Shown: in pieces, positions 47,594-56,582 of the stretch
Position numbering within the stretch: position 1 is the first letter of the stretch
Layout: every line of letters starts with the position of its first letter
NCBI GenBank assembly: GCA_028726625.1
Contig: JAQYPT010000028.1
Span: 1-57,898, forward strand
Direction: 5' to 3'
Source of the DNA: Prevotellaceae bacterium
GTDB lineage: Bacteria; Bacteroidota; Bacteroidia; Bacteroidales; Bacteroidaceae
Length of the DNA stretch: 57,898 nucleotides
Position numbers and translations under genes: made by a program
The notes under the pieces: generated by a model
Seen by the model: the letters and a program-made list of their open reading frames with translations, nothing else
Databases searched by the model: none
Told to the model about the DNA's origin: nothing

Positions 47594-48370
47594 ATGATAA
47601 AATTCAGCGTCATCACCTGCACCTATCAGGCAGAAAACGAATTGCAACGAACGCTTGACAGCGTGCTAAAACAGAGATATAAAGAGGTAGAACACTTGAT
47701 TATTGACGGTGCTTCTACGGATCAAACGGTGAAAATGGCAAAGCGTTACGCCGCACTTTCTGCCGAGATGGAAACCGGACACAAGGTGGTGGTGGCTTCA
47801 GAACCTGACCATGGCTTGTACGACGCTATGAACAAAGGCTTGCAGAGGGCAACAGGCGACTATGTACTGTTTCTCAATGCCGGCGACAGCTTTCCGGCAA
47901 ACGACACGCTGGAGCTTGTGGCTGGTAGCGTGGGCGCATACGATGTCTTGCCCGCCGTGTTGTATGGCGATACCCATGTCATTGATGACAAGGGCGAGTT
48001 TGTGCGCCGTCGACGCCTGACACCACCGCGCCATCTCACCTGGCGTTCGTTTTTACACGGCATGTTGGTGTGTCATCAGGCATTTTATGCACGCACCGAC
48101 ATTGCCAAGGTAACGCCTTACCTGACGAAGTATCGCTATTCTGCCGATGTTGATTGGTGCATACGAATCATGAAAGAGGCCGCCCGTAGGCACTTGCCAT
48201 TGCGCAATGTGCAGGCTGTGGTGGCAAATTATCTGGATGGCGGCATGACCAATCAAAATCACCAAGCATCGCTCAAAGAGCGTTTTCACGTCATGGCATC
48301 GCATTATGGCTACCTGCCAACCCTCGCGATGCACGGCTGGTTTGTGATTAGAAGTGTCTTCAAACGGTGA
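47594..48370 (+). CDS. Glycosyltransferase family 2 protein
   Basis: This 258-residue GT-A transferase resembles WcaE-type enzymes. The N-terminal nucleotide-binding fold (FSVITCTYQAENELQRTLDSVLKQ, LIIDGASTDQT) is followed by EPDHGLYDAMNKGLQRATGDYVLFLNAGD, the typical donor/metal region. The C-terminal part contains SADVDWCIRIMKEA. There are no clear membrane spans. It probably works with the preceding GT4 enzyme on a surface polysaccharide. Donor and acceptor are not known. Confidence 0.9.
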   Translation: MIKFSVITCTYQAENELQRTLDSVLKQRYKEVEHLIIDGASTDQTVKMAKRYAALSAEMETGHKVVVASEPDHGLYDAMNKGLQRATGDYVLFLNAGDSFPANDTLELVAGSVGAYDVLPAVLYGDTHVIDDKGEFVRRRRLTPPRHLTWRSFLHGMLVCHQAFYARTDIAKVTPYLTKYRYSADVDWCIRIMKEAARRHLPLRNVQAVVANYLDGGMTNQNHQASLKERFHVMASHYGYLPTLAMHGWFVIRSVFKR

Positions 48371-48606
48371 ATTTGTGGTGAATCTGCATGGTGACAGCTG
48401 GACAATTGGCAGCTCACTGGTAGTTTCACCGCCATGCTGATCTGACTACATAAGAACTCGCTTTGTTGATTTATTTCAAAATTTTGAAGTATTGAAATAG
48501 AAAAAAATTATCCGCTGATGGTGACTTTTTAGTGGTCTATCAAGCTAAAAAGTCATACTTTACAGCATCAAAGTAGGCAGTTTATCGTGTTATTTGTATG
48601 TTTTAG

Positions 48607-48800
48607 CCATGCTATTGGCATGGTATTGGAACGCAATAGCATGCATATTGAGGTTCAATAAGCATGCTATTGGAGGGAAACCAGTAACAAATTTGACGGA
48701 TAAAACGCACTAAAACTTATAACTTTTTATTGATCAATAAGTTGTAAAAATCGCTCATATTTTGCGTATTTGCCATCAACCTTGCGGTTGGTTGCAAATA
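48607..48800. repeat. Partial/mosaic family A element
   Basis: ATGCTATTGG-type words occur in both senses at 48607-48675. A hairpin at 48768-48799 (ATTTGC...GCAAAT arms) reads on the minus strand as TTATTTGCAACC...GGCAAATACGCAAAATATGAG. That matches the terminal parts of the full copies at 27728-28115 and 55930-56320. The CTGGAGAAAAACAATAGGCC box is absent. The parts are rearranged relative to the full copies. Confidence 0.6.
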
Positions 48801-48871
48801 AGCTCGTATTTCGAGGGCATGTAAAATTATTTCTTAGTTCCTCAATCAGATTTTCCATATCAGCAGTTAGT

Positions 48872-48974
48872 GGGGTGTGATTTATCACTTTCCGCCACTA
48901 TCAGCGGAAACAGGAAATGAAAATGGGAAATGGAAAAAATGGGCATCACACCCCCAAAATTTCCCATTTCCCAT
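48872..48974. other. Block of interleaved perfect inverted repeats between convergent genes
   Basis: Three perfect pairs occur in 103 bp: GGGGTGTGAT (48872-48881) with 48945-48954, TTTCCGC (48889-48895) with 48904-48910, and ATGGGAAATGG (48923-48933) with 48964-48974. The first and third pairs interleave, so as RNA they form either alternative folds or a pseudoknot. It lies in the 655-bp gap between the GT2 gene and the amylase gene, which face each other. It may serve as a two-way terminator. The rest of that gap holds the mosaic repeat and no gene. Confidence 0.55.
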
Positions 48975-49025
48975 AATTATGGATGCCCTCTATAAGTTAG
49001 ATGGCTGATAAACCACCAGCAAAAA

Positions 49026-50498
49026 CTATTCTGGAACCCACACCGAGACATTTCCAGCCGGACAGGTAAAGTTGCCCCAACCATTCTCATCAATCTGAAT
49101 CTTGTGGTCGAATCTGCCCAACAAATCGTAGAATTTCTGCCCAGCATAAGCCTTGCCTACTTCCATGGGTTTCTCGTATTGGTCCTTGTTGCTCATCACC
49201 ACGGCACATCCCCGGTTATATCCATCGCCCTCGCGTGTCCAACCAAGGCAGTTGGCGTCTTCAAAATAATCACGCTGCGTGCCATAAGCATTTTCTTTTC
49301 GGGCTTTCAACAGACCGTCAATGCCATCAACTTTATCCAAGAAAATCTCATAATCGTTGCCATCCTGCCCTTTATCCGTATAATGTGCGCCAAACAAATC
49401 GGGATAAAACACGCAAGGATAACCGTCTTGTCGCAATAAAATGAGGGCATAAGCCAATGGCTTGAACCACGCTTCTACCGGAGCTTCCAACGCCTGTAGA
49501 GGTTGGGTGTCGTGATTGTCGACCACAGTAACTGCCTTGTCGGGGCGGGCTGACAACAGGGTTTCATCAAAGATGCGGCGCAAGTCGTAATCACCGCCAC
49601 TGTTGGAGGCAACATGGAAGTTTTGCTGCAGCGATGCATCGAACAGGCTCATGCATCCATCCGTAGCTTCGAGATAATCGAGCATCAACGGAAGCAGACC
49701 TGGTGTCCAGTATTCACCCACGGCAAAAATATCCTTTCCTGTATTCGAGCGCAATAGATTCAGCCATTCTTTATAGAATTCAGGCGATTGATGCTTCACG
49801 GCATCCAGCCGCACACCATCGAAAAACACTTGGTCGTGATACCATTTTGCCCAGTCGTTCAGTTCCTTGCGAACATAGGGATTTCGGTGCTCAATGTCGT
49901 TGTACATCAAATAGTCGTAATTGCCTTTCTCCGTACCAACAACAGTTTCCCACCCATCGCCATGGTCGTTGATGATTTGGAAGATGCCTTTGTCCTGCCC
50001 TACCGCATAATCTACGCCGGAGAAGCAAGTGAAATCCCACTTAAATTTAGAATATTTGTCGCCACGACCCGGGAAAGTAAACTTGGTATAGCTTTCAATT
50101 TCGAAAGGAACTGATACGTTTTTTTGGCGGTTGTTGGGATCTACTTTCACCACATGAAAGTGTTCGGTCTCATCACCACCAGCCTTGTGATTGAGCACCA
50201 CATCGACCATCACCGAGACATCCTTGCTCTGTAGGGTCTTGCAAGCATCGATATATTCTTCCTTGGTACCATATTTCGTGGCAATAGTTCCTTTCTGATC
50301 GAATTCTCCTAGGTCAAACAAGTCATAAGGATCGTAGCCAACAGAGTTGCTACCGCCAGCTGCCTTGTATGCTGGGGGGAACCACACCATGGTGATTCCT
50401 AACTCTTGAAGTTGATCGGAAATCTCTTTCATGTGTTTGTAAAACACGCCGTTTCCTTCTGTGTACCAGTGGAAACCTTGCAAAATTGTTTGATTCAT
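49026..50498 (-). CDS. Cytoplasmic alpha-amylase (GH13, subfamily 5 type)
   Basis: This 490-residue alpha-amylase has no signal peptide (MNQTILQGFHWYTEGNGV), like intracellular GH13_5 enzymes. It would cut long maltodextrins, such as those MalQ builds, or stored glycogen. Conserved regions are DVVLNHKAGGDE, nucleophile Asp232 in VRLDAVKH, acid Glu262 in AVGEYW, and Asp330 in DNHDTQP. The GDKYSKFKWDFTCFSGVDY stretch is typical. It is transcribed alone. A LacI-type palindrome like the one before malQ lies 109 bp upstream, linking it to the starch regulon. Confidence 0.93.
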   Translation of the reverse strand: MNQTILQGFHWYTEGNGVFYKHMKEISDQLQELGITMVWFPPAYKAAGGSNSVGYDPYDLFDLGEFDQKGTIATKYGTKEEYIDACKTLQSKDVSVMVDVVLNHKAGGDETEHFHVVKVDPNNRQKNVSVPFEIESYTKFTFPGRGDKYSKFKWDFTCFSGVDYAVGQDKGIFQIINDHGDGWETVVGTEKGNYDYLMYNDIEHRNPYVRKELNDWAKWYHDQVFFDGVRLDAVKHQSPEFYKEWLNLLRSNTGKDIFAVGEYWTPGLLPLMLDYLEATDGCMSLFDASLQQNFHVASNSGGDYDLRRIFDETLLSARPDKAVTVVDNHDTQPLQALEAPVEAWFKPLAYALILLRQDGYPCVFYPDLFGAHYTDKGQDGNDYEIFLDKVDGIDGLLKARKENAYGTQRDYFEDANCLGWTREGDGYNRGCAVVMSNKDQYEKPMEVGKAYAGQKFYDLLGRFDHKIQIDENGWGNFTCPAGNVSVWVPE

Positions 50499-50606
50499 AC
50501 CTTTATCTCTTTATGTAAAGCGTTTATTTAAAATGACGTGTTGGTTGGAAAAAGCCGTTACTTGAACTGGTGCGAAGTTGATTTGGCTTGTTGCAACAGA
50601 AGGGTT

Positions 50607-50620
50607 TGTAAACGTTTTCA
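50607..50620. promoter_or_regulatory. LacI-type operator upstream of the cytoplasmic amylase
   Basis: TGTAAACGTTTTCA has an AAACGTTT core and fits TGNAANCGNTNNCA, the same pattern as the site at 1726-1741. It is the only such site I found in the 489-bp gap 50499-50987. On the minus strand a TATCTTTG -7-like box lies at 50734-50741, which would put the operator downstream of the transcription start. The rest of the gap shows nothing clear. Confidence 0.5.
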
Positions 50621-50987
50621 TTCACTCGGATGGGTTGTTCGGTTGGCATCCTATTTAAAAAGATGCACAAAAGAACCCCTTCATGTGGATTGAAAAGCCG
50701 TCATAATGTCATCGTTTTGTGGATTGTACCATACAAAGATATACATAATACAGGAATGTTCTCGTACAAATTATATTAATTTAACCCGATTGATTCACTA
50801 TTTTTTCGATGAATCTGTTAAGCAATAGAGGCAACGTTTCCTGCGTTGAAATAAAAAAAACAGCTCCTCCGTACTAGAAAGAACTGTTATAATGACGTTT
50901 TCTTGTGCCTTTGTGTCGGTCAGATGATATGGCCTTTTTCGCACAAGTGAACGTTAAATTGCTGTTTATTCGTGCCGTATTCCGATG

Positions 50988-51938
50988 TTAAGAATATCTC
51001 AAGATGCTTCCTGGCTTAAGCTTCGCAGATTTACTGATATGGCTCAGTCTACAAATCTGCTCAACTGTTACACCGCGTTTGCGCGCAATCGAGGAGAGAG
51101 TTTCGCCTGCCACCACCTTATGGTATTGTACCTGAGTTGGATTGACCATGTCATTGTCATCCTTCTTGTAGGCTAATTCGCCACGAACCTCTTCAGGCGT
51201 ATATCTTCCGTTTCTTACTACGCCACGCAAACGGGTAGCTTCTGATGACTCTCGTTGATAGGAAGAGTTTCTGAATGTGTAGAAATCGCCTGTGACATCT
51301 TGCGCTCGGAAGTCAAACAGGAGTGCGGGATTCAGAGCCACACCGCATAATCTCGTTTCAAAATGAAGGTGAGATCCGGTACTTCTACCCGTGTTTCCCC
51401 CCAGTCCTATCACGTCGCCAGCTCGTACTTCTTGATTCTCTTGCACTAATTGTTTTGACAAGTGACCGTAGATAGTCTCCAGTCCGTTGTTGTGTCGGAT
51501 AACGATATAGTTACCATATCCACGTGCCTCATAACGAACAATGCGTACTTTGCCACTGAAGGCAGCACGGATAGTGTCTCCAATGTACACCTTAATGTCC
51601 AAACCTTTGTGCTGACGTCCCCAACGAGAACCGAAGTTACTCGTCACAACCCGGCTGGGTGTGGGCATGTGGAAGTGGCGAAGATCTATCTTGAATGAGT
51701 CGGGAAGAGCTGTTGCACGATGTGCATAACGGTTTTCCCATTCGTCATACAGTTGGGCTGCTGGTGACTCTGTGTTTTCTTTTTCGATGATGCTATGCAG
51801 CAAAAGCGTATCTACGGCTTTCATCTTCCGGTCTACGGGAGCCTGTTTAGCAAGTAAATCTTGCGCTGTTGCTGATTGAGCGATTGCCCCAAAGACTGCA
51901 ATAAAAGCAAATGTTTTTATCTTGTTTATAAATGCCAT
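50988..51938 (-). CDS. M23 family metallopeptidase with C-terminal LysM (cell-wall hydrolase)
   Basis: This 316-residue envelope protein starts at MAFINKIKTF; the longer start at 51980 adds residues ahead of the signal peptide. The signal peptide is followed by an M23/LytM domain with the zinc ligands in RQHKGLDIKV and GSHLHFETR. A LysM module ends the protein (YHKVVAGETLSSIARKRGVTVEQICRLSHI). It resembles NlpD/EnvC-type proteins involved in peptidoglycan cutting and cell separation. The active-site residues look intact, so it may be an active endopeptidase. Confidence 0.92.
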   Translation of the reverse strand: MAFINKIKTFAFIAVFGAIAQSATAQDLLAKQAPVDRKMKAVDTLLLHSIIEKENTESPAAQLYDEWENRYAHRATALPDSFKIDLRHFHMPTPSRVVTSNFGSRWGRQHKGLDIKVYIGDTIRAAFSGKVRIVRYEARGYGNYIVIRHNNGLETIYGHLSKQLVQENQEVRAGDVIGLGGNTGRSTGSHLHFETRLCGVALNPALLFDFRAQDVTGDFYTFRNSSYQRESSEATRLRGVVRNGRYTPEEVRGELAYKKDDNDMVNPTQVQYHKVVAGETLSSIARKRGVTVEQICRLSHISKSAKLKPGSILRYS

Positions 51939-52131
51939 ACAAATTTTGTTAGTTTTAGGTCTCCCAAAAGAGCTAATCAAAAATGTTTTTTAAAGATTTA
52001 CCAGATGCTGTAAGAAATCCTTCAACTTTAAAAAATGGTTGTGCAAATATAACGATTATATTGCAAAGTTGTTACGTTATTAACAGAATTTATAACGACT
52101 TTAACTAACTTGAAATAAATACAAACAGCTG

Positions 52132-54234
52132 CTAAGATATTGATGCCCAATTGATATTGGTCTTTCTCAGCTCGTTGAGCCTGTTCCAAAGCATGCTATA
52201 TTCTGTCTTTTCGCAAAGAGGATCGGCCTCTATGATCTTCTGTGCTTCGTCACGAGCTAGTTGTATGATTTGTCCATCGCGTGCAATGTCAGCTATTTTG
52301 AGGTCGAAGGCAATGCCACTTTGCTGCGTTCCCTCCAGATCACCCGGTCCACGGAGCTTCAAATCGGCCTCTGCAATCTGAAAACCATCGCAGGTTTCGC
52401 ACATGATGTCAATGCGTCTGCGGGTTTCTTTCGACAACTTGTGACTGGTTACCAAGATGCAATAACTCTGATCGGCACCTCGTCCCACACGTCCTCTGAG
52501 CTGATGTAGCTGCGACAGCCCAAACCGTTGAGCATCGAGAATCACCATGACCGAGGCGTTTGGCACGTCAACACCCACCTCTATCACCGTTGTGGCCACC
52601 AGAATTTGGGTTTCTCCACGACTGAACTTCTGCATTTCGGCATCCTTTTCTTTCGGCTTCATCTTGCCATGCACCTTGCTGAGTTTAAAGTCTGGGAAGA
52701 TCGTACATAGCGATTCGAACCCTGCTTCCAGGTTTTTCAGATCAATTTTCTCGCTCTCAGTGATCAGCGGAAAGACGATATATACCTGTCGACCCTGCTG
52801 GATTTGCTTCCGTATGCCTTGGTACAGACTCGTCATCTGGTTGTCATATTGATGAATGGTCTGTATGGGTTTACGCCCAGGTGGCAATTCATCGATGACA
52901 CTTACGTCCAAATCGCCATAAATGGTCATGGCCAAGGTGCGTGGAATGGGTGTCGCCGTCATGACAAGGATATGGGGTGGTCGTTCGCTCTTGCCCCACA
53001 ATTTGGCTCTTTGTGCCACGCCAAACCTGTGCTGCTCATCGACAACGGCCATGCCCAAGTGTGAAAATCGCACGTTGTCTTCGATGACTGCGTGCGTTCC
53101 TACCAAGATGTGAACCTCTCCGGTGAGCAATCCGTGGAACACTTCGTTGCGTTTTTTACCTTTCACCATGCCCGTGAGCAGTTCAACACGCACGTCCATT
53201 CCTCCCAAAAACTTCTTAATGGTGGCAAAATGTTGTTCGGCCAGAATCTCCGTCGGGGCCATCATGCACGCCTGATAACCATTGTCAATGGCTATGAGCA
53301 TGGACATCAGGGCCACCAGTGTCTTGCCCGAACCCACGTCACCCTGCACCAACCGGTTCATTTGTCGGCCGGTTGTCATGTCCTTGCGTATCTCGTGCAT
53401 CACCCGTTTCTGCGCGTTTGTCAACTCAAAAGGCAGGTTATTTTTGTAAAAGTGATGAAACTGTGGCCCCACATGGTTGAAAACATAACCCTTGTACTTG
53501 CGTTTGCGGTCGTTGGCATAACGTAGTATGTTGAGCTGAACGTAAAACAACTCTTCAAATTTGAGCCGTAGTTGGGCGCGCTGCACGTCATCAAGACTCT
53601 TTGGATAATGAATCTTTGCCATGGCTTCGGCGCGTGAAACAAGATGCAGAGGCCCCGTGATGTATGGAGGAAGTGTTTCGGGCAGGTCGTTCTCGCCGAG
53701 CTTATCAACCAACGTCTTGGTGAGTTTCTCAATGGCATGCGACTGCAATCCCGACTTTTTCATACGCTCTGTCGTCATGTAATAGGGTTGCATACCCATT
53801 TCAGACAGCTGGATGTCGGCAACTTTGTCGATGTCCGGATGTGCAAACTGATATCTCCCCCCATAGATGGTTGGCCTGCCAAAAACGATGTATTCTTCGT
53901 TTACCTTATAATTCTTGTAAACATATTGTGTGCCTTGAAACCAAACAAGGTCGGCAATGCCGGTCCCATCACTGAAATGAGCCACCACCCGCTTCTTCCT
54001 GGGACTCATAGTAAACTCTTCAAAGCTCAGAATCTTGCCTTTGAGTTGTACGAAAGGCAGGTCGCCTTGCAAATCGATGATGCGGTAGATGCGGCTTCTG
54101 TCAACGTATTTATAAGGATAATACTCAAGCAAATCGCCCCAGGTAGCGATGTTGGCCTCTTTCTCCAAAATCGCCTTACGCTTGGGTCCAACCCCAGGTA
54201 GGTATTTGATGTCTTGCTCGAGTATGGATGACAT
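52132..54234 (-). CDS. recG: ATP-dependent DNA helicase RecG
   Basis: RecG reverses stalled replication forks and branch-migrates Holliday junctions. In order: an N-terminal wedge/OB domain (about 1-200), Walker A GDVGSGKT (about residue 297), the DEQHRFG box, MTATPIPRTLAMTIYGDLDVS, and the helicase C domain with VGVDVPNASVMVILDAQRFGLSQLHQLRGRVGRG. The TRG-like C-terminal region follows. Its 700 residues match the family. ispD lies 20 bp upstream on the same strand, so the two are likely co-transcribed. Confidence 0.97.
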   Translation of the reverse strand: MSSILEQDIKYLPGVGPKRKAILEKEANIATWGDLLEYYPYKYVDRSRIYRIIDLQGDLPFVQLKGKILSFEEFTMSPRKKRVVAHFSDGTGIADLVWFQGTQYVYKNYKVNEEYIVFGRPTIYGGRYQFAHPDIDKVADIQLSEMGMQPYYMTTERMKKSGLQSHAIEKLTKTLVDKLGENDLPETLPPYITGPLHLVSRAEAMAKIHYPKSLDDVQRAQLRLKFEELFYVQLNILRYANDRKRKYKGYVFNHVGPQFHHFYKNNLPFELTNAQKRVMHEIRKDMTTGRQMNRLVQGDVGSGKTLVALMSMLIAIDNGYQACMMAPTEILAEQHFATIKKFLGGMDVRVELLTGMVKGKKRNEVFHGLLTGEVHILVGTHAVIEDNVRFSHLGMAVVDEQHRFGVAQRAKLWGKSERPPHILVMTATPIPRTLAMTIYGDLDVSVIDELPPGRKPIQTIHQYDNQMTSLYQGIRKQIQQGRQVYIVFPLITESEKIDLKNLEAGFESLCTIFPDFKLSKVHGKMKPKEKDAEMQKFSRGETQILVATTVIEVGVDVPNASVMVILDAQRFGLSQLHQLRGRVGRGADQSYCILVTSHKLSKETRRRIDIMCETCDGFQIAEADLKLRGPGDLEGTQQSGIAFDLKIADIARDGQIIQLARDEAQKIIEADPLCEKTEYSMLWNRLNELRKTNINWASIS

Positions 54235-54254
54235 GGTTTCGATGAAATAAGCAT

Positions 54255-55016
54255 TTAACCTCTATGGTCAGCTTCTGTTGGCTCTTGCGCAGACTGCTTG
54301 CCGCTCCATTCCCCTTTTTCTTCAGCATTTGCGTGGGGCGTTTGGCCGTGCTGAAGCATGGCTTCAGCCAAAACGAGATCAAAGGGAGTGGTGATTTTGA
54401 TGTTCTCTCGGTTGCCGTCTACCATGCTGACGCTGTGCCCGAGTGCCTCAATCACCGAGGCATCGTCGGTGAACGATTCCTGGTCAGGTTGTCCGAAAGC
54501 CTGCTTGGCCAATGCGATATCAAAGACTTGTGGCGTCTGTACGATACGATACTCGCTGCGCAGCACGTTCTTTCCGCCTCCTTGTCCGTCAATGTGGCGC
54601 AGGGTGTCGGTCACGGGTAGTGTGGGGATGACGGCCTTTTCGACTCGGGCTGTATCAAAACAACGCTCGATAACTTCGACCGACACAAACGGACGAACGC
54701 CATCATGGAAGCCTACCACACCATCGGCATCATCGGGAATGGCCGCCAAACCGTTCTGACACGACTCATAGCGCGTGCTTCCCCCATCGGCAATGGTGTG
54801 CGCAAGGTCAAAGTGGTGACGCTCACACAGTGCTCTCCATTGAGCTTGTTGTTCGGGAGGCAACACCACGATGACGTTCAGCTCCTTGCAGTATTGGTGA
54901 AAACGCTCGATGGTGCGCATCAAAACAGGTTTCCCACCAATGGGCAGAAACTGTTTAGGCGTGTCGCTTCCCATGCGAAGGCCTTTCCCTCCGGCAACGA
55001 TGATGACGTAGTTCAT
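54255..55016 (-). CDS. ispD: 2-C-methyl-D-erythritol 4-phosphate cytidylyltransferase
   Basis: IspD makes CDP-methylerythritol in the non-mevalonate pathway, two steps before IspF (26341-26826). The motif [26 protein letters not shown] is the CTP-binding loop. [19 protein letters not shown] and [13 protein letters not shown] follow. The start at 55016 gives [10 protein letters not shown]. An in-frame ATG at 55040 would add eight residues translated from the octamer array, which is unlikely to be conserved. A polar tail of about 30 residues ([18 protein letters not shown]) extends past the usual end. Confidence 0.95.
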   Translation of the reverse strand: MNYVIIVAGGKGLRMGSDTPKQFLPIGGKPVLMRTIERFHQYCKELNVIVVLPPEQQAQWRALCERHHFDLAHTIADGGSTRYESCQNGLAAIPDDADGVVGFHDGVRPFVSVEVIERCFDTARVEKAVIPTLPVTDTLRHIDGQGGGKNVLRSEYRIVQTPQVFDIALAKQAFGQPDQESFTDDASVIEALGHSVSMVDGNRENIKITTPFDLVLAEAMLQHGQTPHANAEEKGEWSGKQSAQEPTEADHRG

Positions 55017-55075
55017 GAGTTCATGAGTTCGTGAGTTCATGAGTTTATGAGTTCGTGAGTTTATGAGTTGGTGAG
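55012..55075 (-). repeat. Eight tandem 8-bp repeats across the ispD start codon
   Basis: The plus strand reads TTCATGAG or close variants in eight perfect-register units. The minus strand therefore offers CTCATGAA words, several with ATG. The ispD ATG (55014-55016) is inside the first unit. The array takes the place of a normal ribosome-binding region and fills the gap to the DJ-1 family gene. Changing the unit number would alter spacing and in-frame start choices. Confidence 0.85.
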
Positions 55076-55082
55076 TTTTTCC

Positions 55083-55649
55083 TCACCGCTCCATCAAATG
55101 GGCGTATTGCATTTTTTGCTGCAACTCCTTCGTCTTGGCTTCACCCACGAACATCTTCAGGATTTCGTATGCGTATGGGAACGTTGCAGCGGGCCCCTCT
55201 CCCGTGATGATGTTGCCATCGACGGTGAACAATTCGGCCGTGTATTCTGCACCCTCAAGATACTTCTCAAAGCCTGGAGAGCATGTGGCCTTCCGTCCTT
55301 TCAGCAGTCCTAAACTGCCTAAGACCATCGGTGCGGCACAGATGGCACCGATATGCTTGCCCTTGGCGTTATGGTCCAGCAGTGCTTCTCTCACGCCCGC
55401 ATGCTCATTTAAGTTGGTTGCGCCGGGCAAGCCGCCGGGAAGCATCAGCATATCGGCATCGTCAAAGTTGTGCATGTCTTCAAACTTCACGTCGGCCTTG
55501 ATGGTTACGCCATGGGAAGATTCCACCCACTCGGAGCCTGTAACGCTCACTGTCTGGATTTCAACACCGGCTCTGCGGAAAATGTCTACGGGTGCCAAGG
55601 CTTCAACTTCTTCGAAACCATTGGCCAAAAATTCATATACCTTTGCCAT
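55083..55649 (-). CDS. DJ-1/PfpI family protein
   Basis: This 188-residue flavodoxin-like protein is of the DJ-1/YajL/ThiJ type. The start MAKVYEFLANGFEEVEALAPVDIFRRAG contains the conserved Glu. The nucleophile-elbow cysteine is Cys104 (IGAICAAPMVLGSLGLLKGRKATC). Proteins of this branch are linked to protection from oxidative or carbonyl stress, sometimes as glyoxalases or chaperones. Its role here is not defined. A -7 box (TATATTTG on the minus strand, 55709-55716) lies about 60 nt upstream. Confidence 0.92.
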   Translation of the reverse strand: MAKVYEFLANGFEEVEALAPVDIFRRAGVEIQTVSVTGSEWVESSHGVTIKADVKFEDMHNFDDADMLMLPGGLPGATNLNEHAGVREALLDHNAKGKHIGAICAAPMVLGSLGLLKGRKATCSPGFEKYLEGAEYTAELFTVDGNIITGEGPAATFPYAYEILKMFVGEAKTKELQQKMQYAHLMER

Positions 55650-55929
55650 ATTTGTCATGTTTTGGAGTCGTGTAAACTCCTTGGTTAGCTATTTAATAAT
55701 TGTCATTGCAAATATAATAAAAATATTTCAAAGCAACGCATCACACGTCTTGTCATTTGGGAATGATTGACGCAGGTTAACGTTGTTTTAGATTCGTCAT
55801 CCTTTCTTTCAAACACGCAGCGATATCTCCATGCTCCATTGTAAAACAGAGGTTCATACAACGATTGGCACCAGCGCAAAAAAAGATACGCTTTGCCCGT
55901 CGCATGCGGACTAAAAATATCCAACTTTT

Positions 55930-56320
55930 TTACCAAAAAAACGCCTCAAAAACGGCCCATCAACATTCTTATTCTGGAGAAAAACAATAGGCCTGGCGGA
56001 TGAAAGCAAGGAGCTTTTTTGCCTCAAAACAGTGGTTTTCGTCCCAAAAACGATGATATTACCCGCCAATATGCACTACTTTGCAGCTCTAGAACCATGC
56101 TATTGAACGCCAAAAGCATAGCAATTGCACCGCAAAAGACATGCTATTAGTTTGCAGAAAGGTGAAAACAAGTCGCAAATAGATAGCTCATGTGTACAAA
56201 ATCCTGATTATCAACATGCTATAAAAACCGCTTCATTTTCGGCTTATTTGCAACCTGAGGAGGGGTTGGTTGCAAATACGTCAAATATGGAGAGGTGCTT
56301 TGTCAAGATTATTCACACAA
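55930..56320 (+). repeat. Dispersed ~390-bp intergenic element, copy 3 (family A)
   Basis: Parts in order: ACGCCTCAAAAACGGCCC, the CTGGAGAAAAACAATAGGCC box (55974-55993) within a 51-bp stretch that matches copy 1 at 49 of 51, CATGCTATTG words (56097-56152), and a perfect ATTTGCAACC/GGTTGCAAAT hairpin (56246-56277). TACGTCAAATATGGAG and CTTTGTCAA end the copy. It lies in the 933-bp gap between the porin gene (3' end) and the DJ-1 gene; the rest of that gap shows no gene. Confidence 0.78.
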
Positions 56321-56582
56321 TTTGTTCACTTTGCCTTCATGCAGCCGGCAAAACATAAATGGTCAAAAGAGGCATCACTGTATGTAAAACAGATAGACAC
56401 CAGTAGGGTTGCGCATCAAAAGTGGAAGTCTTCGTCAACTAAGATGGATAAAAATACACACAACGTTTAGCGCAGCACAAAATTCAACAAGAGCCGCTTT
56501 CATTTCGTTGTGACACAAGAAAAATCCGCAATCTGAGCGGCCGCACCTGTAGGAGCATCAGCTACAGCTTTGACGAAACAGC

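Noticed and set aside
54264..55034. Plus-strand frames opposite ispD and the DJ-1 gene
   Set aside because: They are shadows of clearly recognised minus-strand genes.
56125..56470. Small frames in the family A element copy 3
   Set aside because: Same reason: not kept in the other copies, no recognisable domain, no promoter or ribosome-binding context.
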